This document shows, piece after piece, positions 44,881 through 56,760 of a stretch of DNA of 64,000 nt. Below the pieces are notes generated by a model. The model was not told the DNA's origin, ran no database searches, and saw only the letters and a list, made by a program, of their open reading frames with translations. The stretch comes from Siphonodentalium dalli. Its lineage: Eukaryota > Mollusca > Scaphopoda > Gadilida > Siphonodentaliidae. Numbering within the stretch: the stretch's first letter is position 1; each line of letters begins with the position of its first letter. The stretch covers positions 53,763,762 through 53,827,761 of the forward strand of contig CP136061.1 of assembly GCA_032622095.1 (NCBI GenBank), read 5' to 3'. Position numbers and translations under genes: made by a program.

Positions 44881-46300
44881 CATATCATAGACAGCTCAAA
44901 CAGGAAAACCATAATCAGAAATGGAAACGCCCTCAAGATTATATTATTACGCATAAATATAAATCGGAGTCATTGTGTTCCCGCCATAAAATCTTCAACA
45001 GTGGTCCAGCCATTGTTGATATCTAAGCATTGAAATGCGGTCAGCGAATTTGATATGATTGATAGAACAAACCACGATTATCATGATCGTGTCGTTATTT
45101 GTTTAAAACACGTATCAATTGACATATACGCACCCATTCCCTCATTAAAATCAACATATTTCGACCATTTTAGAGTATCTCCGCGAATTCGGGGATGTCC
45201 GCAAATAGACTTCCGCAAACAGGGACCTACTGCGAATTGTCACATCAGGTTATCTATCAGTTGGTTGAATACTATTTCCCTTTTGACTAAAGTAAATTAA
45301 CAAGTAAATATCGAATGACGATACATATATTTGTAAACAAGCATTGCAAATAATGTTATTGGGACGAAAAGTCGCAAGACTTGTTCAGTATTATGATTAT
45401 GATGATCATGATCATGATATGATTGATAGAACGAACCACTATTATGATCATCGTATCGTTATTTGTTTAAAATACGTATCAATTGACATATACGTACCCG
45501 TTCCCTCATTAAAATCAACATATTTCGACCATTTTAGGCGACCTCCGCGAATTCGGGGATGTCCGCAAACAGGGACCTACTGCGAATTGTAACAACCGGA
45601 AAAAGGAAAAACCAATTATCTATTTATAAAAGCTCCACAGACACACTGCGCATTCGGCTACCCACGGCGATCTAAAATTTCCCCACCAGTATACACCCGA
45701 TGGGTGTGAATGAACCTCACCGCTGTCCTAACGTCATATCTGGCGTCCAGTGATGACCTCAATATCACACCGATTGAGAACAAGAAAACCATACTCAGAA
45801 ATGGTGACACCACCAAGATCATATTATTAGCCATAAATATAAATTATAATATAAAATATATTGGTTACATGAATGCACCGCCTCAGAATTCTGTTAAAAC
45901 AACTAATCCTTCAAATTATTACACAAAACTACGGCTTATTACTGCAGGTTTCTCATTCACCACACCAGAAAGCTTCTAAATGCGGATAAAAAATCGGAGG
46001 TATTGTGTTCCCGCCAAGAGTGCATGGCACAGCCATTGTTCATACCTAAACGTCGAAAGCAATTAACGCGGTCATAATGGTTACATACTGCAACTTTAAG
46101 ACATCCAGCGAAAACCCGAAATGTGTTGTCCTGCGAGATATCCCATCGCTTTAGCTCAATTTGCCTTCGTACAATATCCATAAACAAGATCATATATTAT
46201 ATACCCACGATTTTAATTATAGAATATAAAATATATTGGTTTCGCGAATGACCAACTCAGAATTCCGTTAAAATAACAATAACAACCAGCACTTAATTAA
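44881..46300. repeat. Direct duplications, about 190 bp and larger
   Basis: Sequence at 45055-45240 (GATTGATAGAACAAACCACG through GGACCTACTGCGAATTGT) recurs at 45419-45590. A second block, AAAACCATACTCAGAAATGG through ATAAATATAAATTATAATAT, is present at 44905, 45783 and in part at 46180-46290. The copies look like fragments of one longer dispersed repeat. No coding is supported. Confidence 0.6.
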
Positions 46301-47499
46301 CGAACCGGCGGCCGACTCGGCCGTCTCGAACAACAACTATCAGTGGGCTACAGAACGAAAAATATCTATAAAAGTTGAAATATAAGACTTACAAATTATC
46401 CTTTTAATTATTTTATTGGTAATTGACATAGCTTGTCACAAACCAAAAAACAACGTTATTGACATAATAATGTAAAGGACATTAAACGAAATTGAAATTC
46501 CCAACTACACCTTTTACCGGACTCGGCCTCCTGGTCGCGTAGTTCGACTTTTAAATAAACCGGAATTTCCCATTCTATAAATAAAAAACCCACTGTTAAT
46601 GTCAGCGCCCACAGCTTTCTAAAATCTCAAGCACAGCATACACCGGTGGTGTTAATAAAGAGAACGAATCCCACGGCGAAAACAACCTCGTAACGATTGA
46701 TCGCTCCGATGCCACTTAAAATGTATCCTTCTATTGGTGGTCTCGGTCTCATGGCGACGGAGGAATAGCTTGTTCCTCTTCATCATGTAGTCACACAAGT
46801 CGTTTCCACTATTGCATGGGTTCAACCTTACGGCGGTTGAATAGTCGATACTTTAGTCTTGCGAAGGCGCTGTCACTGGGAGTATTTGATATATACCCCG
46901 AGTCGTCCACTCTATCTCCCAATCCTTGCCCCGTGATGATAAATGTCTCACCGTCTACTGTTGGTACCACCGGCAGGCCCTAATTGACGATTCACGTCTT
47001 CTCCCAGCACGGTAACGGCTTCTGACATTTTATAACTATTATCTACTGATAGTATACCCTTAAAGACATATTATGTACTTCTTCGGGTGCGTGATTCTGA
47101 TAAGTTAGTATTCAGATCATATGCCAACTGGAGGAATGTATCATTCTACTAACATCATCGAATATCTCAAGCAAGTCGACCGTATCACTCCATAGAAAAC
47201 ATTGCCTGAACTACGCTAAATTATAAATATTTACGACTCTATCGGCGATAAACTAACGAAAACGATTTCGCGATCGGCAGTCACTGCATTTAAATAATAA
47301 ATAAGAATGTCAGTGTGTGTTGTCAATTTAGATATAATATTTGTAAAAATAATTACTTTGAACAAGATTATTCTCCTTTTATATTTGATCACCCTACCGG
47401 AGTGTTTCACATCACTTTAAGTCTGTCTAATTGTGTCAGACGGAACATACTGGATTGCTTATTGCACAAACAATACGAGGTATAACATCAACTTGACCC
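46301..47499. other. Region downstream of the envelope remnant
   Basis: On the minus strand this lies beyond the envelope gene, where a 3' LTR would be expected. I cannot show an LTR because the corresponding 5' LTR beyond 57,955 is missing. A primer-binding-site-like TGGCATCGGAGC on the minus strand near 46700-46718 is in the wrong place for this provirus. Confidence 0.35.
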
Positions 47500-49871
47500 A
47501 GTCCAATGAAAATCAAAATTTCTATCAGTGAAGGTTGATATGGTGGGTTTTTTAAAGGTGTAATACTTCGCATTTGATGAAGGAGTCCATATGTATTTCC
47601 ATGAGAGACATCAATTTAGGTGGTAAGTCTAAACCATCAAACGTGTGGTTTATATGTTGCATGGGTGCCCAAACTTTTGAACTTATATTCGTAGTATTGA
47701 TAACAGGTAATGCATTATCTGCTATCAAGAAGCGGGAGTCTCTATTTTCAAACCCCGAAGTTGAATCTGATTATGACTAGCAATATAACTTTAATTCAAT
47801 TTCGCAATACGAAAAGGTGGATTGATCGTGAGTGTATGCACGCTAGGTTCGGGACATACCAGTGAGAACTTAAATGAACTCGCGGTTATAACTGCCCAAA
47901 GACCTGCTGAGATTTATTTTGCTGAAGGTAACACGGCGTTTGGAGTTACTATACTGGTAGACAAGATGCACTTGTTCTTAACTTCTTATGTCATCACCCA
48001 AAGACAAAGAAATTAAGCAACTCTTTACATTACCTACCAAATACACTGGACTAGAGAAGAAACATATATCAAGTGCAGAATGTATGCGGTTCAGTCAGTG
48101 GTTCAGTAGGAACGAAATATTCGGTACGCTTGGTGTTAATAGCTAACCACGTCCCTTCAATATTATAATGAGCGGTGATTGGAGGCCCTGCATACCTTTC
48201 ATTTCAGAATGGAACAGGTAAATTGATCACTTGAAAGAGTTCAAGGCTATAATCTACACTAGCTAGTGGTATATCGATAATAGCAAGAATTTGGTTCTCA
48301 TTAACGACTAAATTACATGGTAGCTCTTGGTATAATTTCCTCAACTCCGTAGTTGGTTAAACTGGCAAACGTTTTGAATTTGGAGTTTTTGTCTATGGAG
48401 CATTAGTCTCCAGCGCCTGTGGCGCATAAGATACTATGGGAGGTGGGTTCTGTCTGCTTCCTCGGTGGACAAATCTAGGGGCGCCTGCGGCGCATAATAT
48501 ACTATGGGTGGTGGGATGGGGTGGTGGGCCGGCCACCTTATACATATTATTTATGTGGGCAGTAGCATTAGTCTACAGCGCCTGTGGCGCATAAGATACT
48601 ATGGGAGGTGGGTTCTGTCTACTTCCTCGGTGGACAAATCTAGGGACGCCTGCGGCGCATAATATACTATGGGTGGTGGGATGGGGTGGTGGGCTGGCCA
48701 CCTGATACATATTATTTATGTGGGCAGTAGCATTAGTCTCCAGCGCCTGTGGCGCATAAGATACTATGGGAGGTGTGTTCTGTCTGCTTCCTCGGTGGAC
48801 AAATTTAGGGGCGCCTGCGGCGCATAATATAATATGGGTGGTGGGATGGGGTAGTGGGCGTACCACCTTATACATATTATTTATGTGGGCAGTAGTATTA
48901 GTCTCCAGCGCCTGTGGCGCATAAGATACTATGGGAGGTGGGTTCTGTCTGCTTCCTCGGTGGAAAAATCTAAGGGCGCCTGCGGCGCATAATATACTAT
49001 GGGTGGTGGGATGGGGTGGTGGGCGGGCCACCTTATACATATATCAACTAACAGTTCCCGTAACTTGAGTGGAGTCACGACCAAAGGAGTCAGCTGTCAT
49101 CCTGTGTATGTAAGAGTTTGTAACCGATATCTGTAAGCTCCGAAATAACGTAATTCTGCTGTAAGGAAGGATGCAACAGCCTTCTTGTGCACTCGGAAAA
49201 AATCTAATTGGGTAGTTTACTAAACGTGGCACGAACAGTTTGAACTGATTCGATCAGTTGATTGAGATTTTGGCGATTTTCTGAAACACGGTCACGAGTG
49301 TCATTGACAAGAGTCATAACTTGTTCGGTAAAATGAGAGACGGCTCTCTGGTTAGCAGACACTGTGTTGATATTAGTTCTGATTTGTCTTAAGCCTCATT
49401 TGCTTACAGTCCTGAATAAATCGCTTAATAACTTCCCGATTAATGGTAAAAATGAACGTTTCCTACTGAGAGGTTTATGCTGTCGGAATTCATTGAGCAG
49501 TGCATTGGTTTGAGTTTTAAGATATTGAACCTCGAGAGATAACTTTGAGAATAAGTTTAATTAGAGTGAGGTGGGTCGAATGTTTCAGAAAGTATCTTAG
49601 GCAGATTTACAGATACCTCAGCTCTTACAAACGATAATCTTTTACAAGTTGTTCATGAATTTGCGCAGTTTCGCGTAAGGTTGAATAAATCGATTGTGTC
49701 CATAGTTTGTTAGGGAAATATGTTAAAGGGATCTACATCATGGATTATAGTTAAACTCCATTTGGAATTTGAAGTTGAGATATTTCTAATCCTTTTGAAG
49801 ATAACATTGTCGTGAACGATTAATGCATCGTTACAAGCTAGAAGCAAGACACATACGTGTAATCTGATCAT
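47500..49871 (-). pseudogene. F-type envelope glycoprotein remnant of errantivirus-like element
   Basis: On the minus strand an ATG at 49869-49871 starts a signal-peptide-like segment (MIRLHVCVLLLACNDAL). After a stop near 49710 and frameshifts, the coding shows a basic cleavage site RKRS followed by a hydrophobic segment FLPLIGKLLSDLF (about 49420-49470), then heptad-rich sequence. This is the arrangement of baculovirus F-like Env proteins of errantiviruses. After an insertion of tandem repeats (48401-49035), coding resumes with LPCNLVVNENQILAIIDIPL and ITAHYNIEGTWLAINTKRTE (about 48360-48080). The final part near 47600-47950 is very degraded. Many stops and frameshifts show it is an old, dead copy. 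Confidence 0.7.
48401..49035. repeat. 165-bp tandem array inside the envelope remnant
   Basis: Starts of CATTAGTCTCCAGCGCCTG at 48401, 48566, 48731 and 48896 give an exact 165-bp period over almost four units. Within each unit the motif GGCGCATAA followed by ATACTATGGG occurs twice, so the unit is itself an old dimer; GCGCCTGCGGCGC makes local hairpins. The array splits the envelope coding. The 155-codon frame on the minus strand is the array read in frame. Confidence 0.9.
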
Positions 49872-50150
49872 ATATTAGTTTAGTATATTTATGTCGATAG
49901 CTGTAGTTAGGTTTTGCCTATTTATAAGGAGGTTAATACAAATATCGGTATCTACCCTATATACGTATCTATTTTATTTTTGAATGTTTTAAAAGTTACT
50001 TATCCCACCGGGGTGGTAACAGTAACTCAGCCACCGTTTGAGCCAACAGAAGTTGACATTATGAGAATCACAGATGGTCAGAGCGCCTGCCCCGAAACGA
50101 TATAAAACTAACCCCTAACCTAATTTTACCGACGGTTTCTATGAGTAATT
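49040..50150 (-). other. Envelope remnant N-terminal part and leader
   Basis: The coding of the envelope's cleavage and heptad region occupies 49050-49871. Between 49872 and about 50150 lies the short spacer that separates integrase and envelope genes in such elements; nothing else is recognised there. Confidence 0.4.
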
Positions 50151-50347
50151 GTTTTGTGAAATCTTACAATGTTTCATCCGAGAGAGGTTCATCAACGCCT
50201 GATCTTGACATTGCATGTTCTGTGTCATAGTAAGACTGTCTCGATGCAGATCAGCAATGGTTTCATTGTCTGTTGCTGTATCTGAATCCACTGGTGGTAC
50301 AACATAGGAATCACCTCTCTTTTGTTTGGTGCTGGTTGGTTTTGTTC
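50150..50347 (-). pseudogene. Integrase C-terminal tail, first copy
   Basis: On the minus strand, RTKPTSTKQKRGDSYVVPPV followed by DSDTATDNETIAD and a polar tail ends at a stop near 50150, just before the envelope gene. It is the end of a Pol polyprotein. A second diverged copy is present at 51304-51358 joined, across the transposon, to 56513-56760. Confidence 0.55.
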
Positions 50348-51303
50348 TGATAGGATAGGATAGGATAGGATATGATATGTTATCTCAATACACACATATT
50401 AATCCTAATACATATTACAAATATTGTATTGTATATTCGAGGGGGAGGCATAGTCAGGCTAGACTGCCACCCCCTCAAAGATGAATAGATGTTATGATAG
50501 GCGGTACAGATTTCTTGTACAATGAACGGCTATATAAGTATGTATCACATCATGGTTGCATTTAAATGGAAAATATGCACGGAGGGTATATATATAGATA
50601 CATCGCTTATGGGCTACTCGATGGTTTGTCGCTTTCTAGTTAGTGGCATGTTCCTTGAAAGTCGAGTAGGAATGTTCTGAGTGAGGTTGTGGATTGCGAT
50701 GTAGGGGAGGTCACTCTATTGACCCGAGCTGACCACATGGTCGGGACATCTTTGATTGTTTCATTTAATGGTTGCAGAATACTTCTTAATACAATCGTCA
50801 CGTAAACGCCGTTTGAATGTGTGTCTGGTTTAGTATGATGTAAATTCCTTTTCTAAGTTGTTCCATAAAGTTGGATAAGAATGAAATAGTAGTTGTTAGG
50901 ATCAAGATGTTCTTGGTGTTTTTAAAAATAGTGGGTGCTTTGCCGGGTGTCTGGTCCGGTTTTACGTTTGGTAAACATATCGGTGAATAATTATATTAAG
51001 CGCATATAATACCAATCATGCATTGAAACAGCAGCTTGGACTGTGTGGATATCATTGATTTTGAGTATATTTTCGTTTTTTAAAAGAGGTTCTGTGTGGC
51101 TTCTATATTTCTTATTACATAAAACTCGTATCGCGCGTTTTTGAAGCATGAACATTTTTTTGACCGCAGGGACGTGTCCCCATATTTGATCACCGTAGAC
51201 AAGATGGCTTTGTATTAGAGCTTAATATAATGTTTAAGTGCGCTGCCAGGAAAAAAGTTTTTAACTTTGTTGATGTGGTATATGGCATTCACCATGGCCT
51301 GGC
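50345..51303 (-). mobile_element. LINE 3' fragment with GATAG-type tail
   Basis: On the minus strand the fragment encodes LVYGDQIWGHVP, then KKMFMLQKRAIRVLCNKKYR and ILKINDI, the thumb and C-terminal region of a LINE reverse transcriptase. It is followed by a 3' untranslated region ending in a CTATC repeat (plus-strand TAGGATAGGATAGG at 50349-50365). It sits between two copies of the integrase tail. The coding is broken by stops. Confidence 0.65.
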
Positions 51304-51358
51304 CTTGAAATTGCATCTTCTGGGTCATAGTAAGATTGTCACGATGAAGATAGCAATG

Positions 51359-51510
51359 TAGACCAGTACGAGATTCTCAGAAAGCCTCTAGTTTTTGAGA
51401 TACCCCGCACTTCCGAGCCCTCGAGAAAATCATGTCACAGGCTGTTAAACTACCTTTTGTACATATGCCATGGGTTTGCGATTTTTGATTCTGGATTGGC
51501 TGCTATGAAA
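51359..51510 (+). repeat. Left terminal inverted repeat of the 5.15-kb transposon
   Basis: Shares with the right end TAG(A/G)CCAGTACGAG, then ACCCCGCACTTCCGAGCCC (51402-51420), then CATGGGTTTGCGATTTTT and GGATTGGC. Identity is imperfect but in order over about 150 bp. Confidence 0.85.
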
Positions 51511-52378
51511 AATATGGACTTTTGTGAGTTTCTGAGCCCGAAAATACGCAAAAATGAATATATCTTTGGAGAACACCAGTTTTCACTAAACGCCGACGAA
51601 TGTGACATTTTTCGAACAGTAATATCAATATATTTAGATGTATGGCGAAACAGTTATGAAATATATAACATAAAGTTAACTTTTCTGGTATTTTGAGAAA
51701 ATAATCTAAAAAAAATCACTCAATTTTCGTTTTTTGTCTTGCGAACTAATGGCAATTTATCGGACGCATGATAAGTTATTGAGATGATACAAAAACCAAA
51801 AACTTCCTGAGATATCTCGTTTTCAGAAAATATATGACATAATCGTAGTTATCCTGCAGGAACCCACTCAGTATCCAAAAACTTAACCCTCTCCCATAAA
51901 CGCTCGCAGATAACTGAAATTGACCAATTAAGATATTGCTTTGTGAAAGGGTTACATTAATTGTCGGGCGCTGTATGATAAGGTGCATAATAATATTCTG
52001 AATATCTATGCTAGATATTTTCTCACCAGACCCGACCAATTTACAACTTTCCACTATAAATACCACAAAAAAAGCAATTGGGACATCCAATTTTCCAAGT
52101 TTTTTGTCGATTGAATGGGCACAGTATTGATTTCTGATGATAATTAATAGCATAATAACTTCCCTGGATATATTGTTCCAAACTATATGTATGTATATGA
52201 GCTTCGTTGTTCTTATAACAATTAAGGCTCAAAATTTGACCCCCCACTGGCACCCATTTCGTAATATCCGCTAAGATACGAACCAGAATACGGAAACACA
52301 ATTGGCATATTTGTGATTAGTTATTATGTTCTACTTTTTCGTTAGACAAGACATTATTCAACCCAGAAAAAGAGTTTC

Positions 52379-55300
52379 TTGAATAATAAGTGTTATGTAT
52401 ACAATGTATATCACGAACATAGGATTGTCGATCAGTTAGATGCGTACTATTCTACCACCACGTTTTCCTCATATATACTCTCATCATCCGAAACTCTATT
52501 CCCGTTATCTCTGTATTCGCAAGTGTCGTCGTCGCCTCCGCACACACTGGTCCATGTGATATTGTGTTTTTTGCAGCAACAGCTTTTAGTGGAACAATTA
52601 CTTTTGCATGTGCATCGAGTAAACTCAGCCAATGCTTTTGGAGCCGGGTCCACGAGCGACATCACGGGGTCTAGGACTCTTGATGATGTTCTCCCACCTT
52701 CTAACCGCAGCCACCAGGCGACGGAAGACTCGACAGGACTCGTCGCATGCCTCCATACATACGGTGTTTGACACTCTTCTTTGTTTGTGGCAATCGGTCG
52801 CTTGATGACTTCTTCTTTGTGAATAGCCTGAATCTTGCCTCGTCGACTGATTTGATCTTGTAAGAGCCCGTATACACGACACATACAAACGATTCGCATG
52901 CTTCTTTTCCTAATTCAGGCAGGTGCGCAGGATCTTCACCAACGTGAACTGATATGATCTTCGTTATCTCTTCGTGATTTTCCGCAGTTGACATGGCACA
53001 TTTCTTTCCGTGCTGTATGAAGTAACTGGTGGTATCGCAGCCAGTCAACGTATTAAAGCTGGAATCTGGTCCGATTTCTCTCGCGATGTCATGGAGAGCT
53101 ACAAATCGTTTCTTCTGTTTTACACCAGTGTGGAAGAACGGTTCATTCAGACGTAAGAATTGGAAGTGGTGCAAACAGCAACATCATTATCATGGCTCCA
53201 GACAGGCACCGATTTAATTCCATCTCGTTCATTAGAATAGGCAACATGGACAAACATTCGAGAGTCAGCCTCTGCGTGATCAGAATTCAAATCTGGACAG
53301 CTGTTTCGTCCGACGACATCTACCATCACACATCGTCTTCCTTCTGTGAAGCCACCCGCAAAATAAACTTATTGCCCATTCAGTAATCTAGCAGCCAGGT
53401 GTGATTCGAGTTGTTGAACGTAGATATACTCAACTAAACTCTTCGTCTTGGAGTTGGCAAACATTTTGTCAAGTTCGACGGCAGACGAGTGTCACCTGTC
53501 TTGAACACTCGCTCAGAGAGGCTGCCTTGTGCTGACCTCTTTGATCGTTCAGAAGACTTGATGGAATCAGCATTGTCATAACGGTCTGCGATTACGGCAA
53601 CAACCTTGCACGTCGAAGTTAGTTTTGATAGCACTAAACGTTCAACCGTGTTAAATAGATCTCCAACAGTGTCAGGTTTCGAACTTGCACTGCCATATAT
53701 CATATGGACAATTGCTATCAAATCAAACACCCACATGCCGATGCGAATTGTCACTGACCTTGTCTTCTAGAAGATGGAGCAGATCACTTGTTGTTCCAGA
53801 ACGCATAGTTCCATCGATGTTGAATAGCGAAAGTGGGACAGGGGATAGTTCATAACAGAAACATTTGTCTGGTTGAGTCTTCCTGTCGTTTGCAAGGAAC
53901 AGGATTCTCGCCGCCAGGAAGTGACGATCAGTATTAAGAATGGTCACCTGTTTCTTGGCGGATGTCTACTTAGTTGGCTACCGTTTTCGTTTTAGATTTG
54001 AGAATCGCGTCCATAATGTCCACTGTATCACTGTCTAGCCTATCTGCAACGAATGTTTTCATTCTTTCCTTCCCAATTTCAAAGGACAAGAGTTCTTAGG
54101 AGTGAGGCTCGTTGGGAAGTATCACGCCTGTAGAGATATTGACGAGTGGGATGGGCGAATCCTAGCTTGCGTTGTTATCAACCTTAAATGGATTAGTCAA
54201 ACCTGAGTCAACTTTCTCCATGATGGCCCGAACTTCCCTTTCACACACAATGGTTCTAGATTGGGTATCTTCCCTGTGGAGTGAAGCTGACCCAGCATTT
54301 AGATAACACATTGTGAGTAGGTTCGACATCACTTAGATGTGCTGTAAGATAATGACGCTCGATGGTCGTGTCACTTCGAAATATCCCTCGGTACCACAAT
54401 CTATATTGAGCGTTTGCTCAATTCCCTGGTCGGAACATACGCCATTGAATGTTGCCGACAAGTTTCGAGAACGGCGGATTGTATGAAGTCCCTGACCCAT
54501 AGCAGTGTACACATCTGGATGCAAATCTTCCAGGGTGCTCATCTCTACAAGGTATAGACATCCCCAGCGTATTTCAAGTGGTCATATGCGAAGTCATACG
54601 GAATTATTTTCGCAAACATATCCAAGTGGTTTGCGAAATCAGAGTTTCTCTCGGCTGCAACATAGTTCAACAGGCACTGAACCATACTTAGATATTTGTC
54701 CCAAAATGCGAACATGGCTGAAAGTTCACAGCAACGCGACCTAAAATTGGAGAATAGGTCTTTGAATTCCCTCGTTGATGATGTCACACGATTCACAGTT
54801 TTAAGCACATCCTCTTCTATGGGGTCAGTAACACCGCTACTGAAGACCATCACCAAATCATCCATTGGGATCTGCAATTTGTATCTGATATTGTTCAGTA
54901 CTGTAGGATCCAAGTAGTTATAAAACTCAACTATTTCTAATCTCAGCAATGCGTCGAACAACAGTTTGTGCATTCTCATTCCTCTGTTGTATGATTTACC
55001 GGCCAACACCTTTCCAGTTATATTTGAACCATACATTTCAGATTCCATGACCATCTCCTCAATTCCAGAATCCTGCATTCGTTTACCTATTATCTCTTGG
55101 AAGTTGAGCGCACGATTTAATCCACAAAGTCTCAACACTAATCGAGGGAAGAGCTCGCGATTCCTACACTTGATCAGCTGTACTATTGCGTATAATGCCT
55201 TGAGTATAATGCCTTGTCAAGACCAATCCTCCTGAATAATTCCAACGTTTGTTGCGGGTCCTTGGATATTCGATGCTAGCTTCATATGCATAACAGTCCA

Positions 55301-55441
55301 CCCTGGTATAATCTGTTCGCCGACGCTCAAATCTAAAAGTCTGTTGCTGAAAGCTTTCGTTGTGACCCACGCAATATCAACTGGATTTAAATCAGATTTC
55401 TCAGGTGTCATAATAGGCAAAGAAGTCAACAACCCCTTCAA
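52379..55441 (-). pseudogene. Transposon-encoded XPG/PIN-like nuclease with CXC-like tail
   Basis: The minus strand holds pieces of one large protein of a family common but unnamed in marine invertebrates. The N-terminal part includes NPVDIAWVTTKAFSNRLLDL (55390), LCGLNRALNFQEIIG, GKSYNRGMRMHKLLFDALLR and MFAFWDKYLSMV (55138-54545). It is followed by HPDVYTAMGQGLHTIRRSR and SDQGIEQTLNIDCGT (54542-54333). A nuclease part follows: VIADRYDNADSIKSSER (about 53595), DHAEADSRM (about 53265), WSHDNDVAV (about 53190) and LTGCDTTSYF (about 53035). These supply the acidic residues expected of an XPG/FEN1-type PIN fold. The tail has CTCKSNCSTKSCCC plus two more Cys (52614-52520), resembling a CXC domain. 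Frameshifts at about 54540, 53420, 53160 and 52770 and several stops inactivate it. Confidence 0.75.
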
Positions 55442-55480
55442 ATGAACTGGAGATGCACGTTTAACGTTAATGTTAGGGCA

Positions 55481-55729
55481 TTAAAGAATAGTGTTCGTTT
55501 TTACCGAAGTTCCTTCCTGTTCAGATACATGTTTCTGCTTCTGGCTAAGAACTCTGCTTCGAAAGATGAAAATGTTCATAACATCCGAAAATGTTCTCTC
55601 TAGTCTCTCAGCTTTTTGTTCGAAATTATCGGCTGCGGCGTGAGTGAAAACAACTTTCACCAGCAGTTTGTATATCTGTCCACATTGATAGAATTGTTTG
55701 TATGTCGTTGTAACTGATACACCTCCCAT
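55481..55729 (-). pseudogene. Possible N-terminal segment of the transposon protein
   Basis: An 82-codon frame from an ATG at 55729, with helical KAERLERTFSDVMNIFIFR, in the same orientation just upstream of the main coding. I do not recognise it; its position inside the transposon suggests the first part of the same gene or a first exon. A GT-AG intron between the two cannot be confirmed. Confidence 0.3.
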
Positions 55730-56364
55730 GTCGATTTAGAACATTTATTAGCATTCTCACTAAGTTAAGCGCTTTGCATACTTCTGTGCAGCTAAATTAT
55801 TTGTAATTTTGAGCTAAAAAATCGACAATGAGCATCATTTATAATTAAATTCTAATTTGCGTGCTCTATTTTGCTCAGTATTGGTTCCTAGAGAGCATTT
55901 TGGTATTAATATGCGGAAACTAGCATATGTACATCGAAAAAGAGACGTCACTGGCACAAACTATGCATTAGCGATTTTCGGGCTTTTATGGGGAGGGTTA
56001 AGTTTTACGCTCCTGTTACCGATTCACATGGATAACATGATATATATCTATATTTATTTGTGGATATATGACCACAGAAGTTTTTGATAGCAATTGCGAC
56101 GTTATTCCCCCGCCATATATGCAGTTATCGACCTGTTTCGTCGTCATATTTCTGAAAAAACGCTTGAAATTTCGAAGAAAAAATCAATAAATTCAATTTT
56201 AGGGCCACCGTTTTGATTATATGGCATAAACATTGGCTTATTTCATTCTAACAATTTATTTCGATCACGAAAATAATCTCATGATCTCCAGGGAAAGTTC
56301 TGGGTCGAATCTATTGTCGATTTATCGAATTATGTAAAAAATAGCTTTAAAAACCATTAAAACC

Positions 56365-56512
56365 TATTTTAAAGGACCGTGCCAATCCGGAGTAAAAAAT
56401 CGCACACCCATGCAATGTGTCCCAGGGGCCACTGCAAACGAAAATAGCAAGAAATCTCGGGGGCTCGGAAGTGCGGGGTCGATTGTATTTTTCGAAAACT
56501 CGTACTGGCCTA
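56365..56512 (-). repeat. Right terminal inverted repeat of the 5.15-kb transposon
   Basis: Reverse complement of the left end: TAGGCCAGTACGAG, ACCCCGCACTTCCGAGCCC (56461-56479), CATGGGTGTGCGATTTTTT and CGGATTGGCAC, ending inside near 56365. Confidence 0.85.
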
Positions 56513-56760
56513 ATGGTCTCATTGTCTGTAGCTGTATCTGAATCCACTGGTGGTACAACATATGTATCATCTCTTTTGTTTGGTGCTGGTTGGTTCTGTT
56601 CTGACGTTTCGTGTACACGGAGTCACCAACTTTAAACTGAAGCTCTTCTTACATTCTTATAGGCCTGTCTCGCCTGTCGTTTCTTTGCTTTTTCAGATAT
56701 TGATGGACTGGTTAAGTTGGTATCATATGAAGTCTTCCATCTTCTTTGATATTGATTGAC
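56513..56760 (-). pseudogene. Integrase C-terminal tail, second copy (upstream part)
   Basis: Minus-strand coding shows ISEKAKKRQARQAYKN, then FKVGDSVYTKRQNRTNQHQ, the SH3-like GD-x-VY end of a retroviral-type integrase. It reaches the transposon insertion at 56513 and continues at 51358-51304. The catalytic core of the integrase and the reverse transcriptase are absent: Gag coding ends only 200 bp upstream, so most of pol is deleted. Confidence 0.6.

Larger units (their letters stand above)
51359..56512 (-). mobile_element. Academ-like DNA transposon with long TIRs and ATG target duplication
   Basis: A 5154-bp element begins TAGACCAGTACGAG at 51359 and ends, inverted, CTCGTACTGGCCTA at 56512. 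It is flanked on both sides by ATG (51356-51358 and 56513-56515). Removing it joins AGCAATG to GTCTCATTGTCTG, which matches the uninterrupted paralogous integrase tail at about 50246-50270 (AGCAATGGTTTCATTGTCTG), so both ends are confirmed by an empty-site relative. It encodes a single decayed gene on the minus strand (52379-55441, perhaps from 55729). An XPG-like nuclease domain with a 3-bp duplication fits what I recall of Academ transposons, but the assignment is inference. Confidence 0.85.

Noticed and set aside
46700-46718. Primer-binding-site-like TGGCATCGGAGC on the minus strand
   Set aside because: It lies downstream of the envelope remnant, where a 3' LTR not a primer site is expected, and no LTR pair can be shown.
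47574-48016. Plus-strand frames of 64-68 codons
   Set aside because: They are shadows of the degraded envelope coding on the other strand.
48573-49040. 155-codon repetitive proline-rich protein
   Set aside because: It is the 165-bp tandem array read in frame (165 is a multiple of three, so any open unit stays open).
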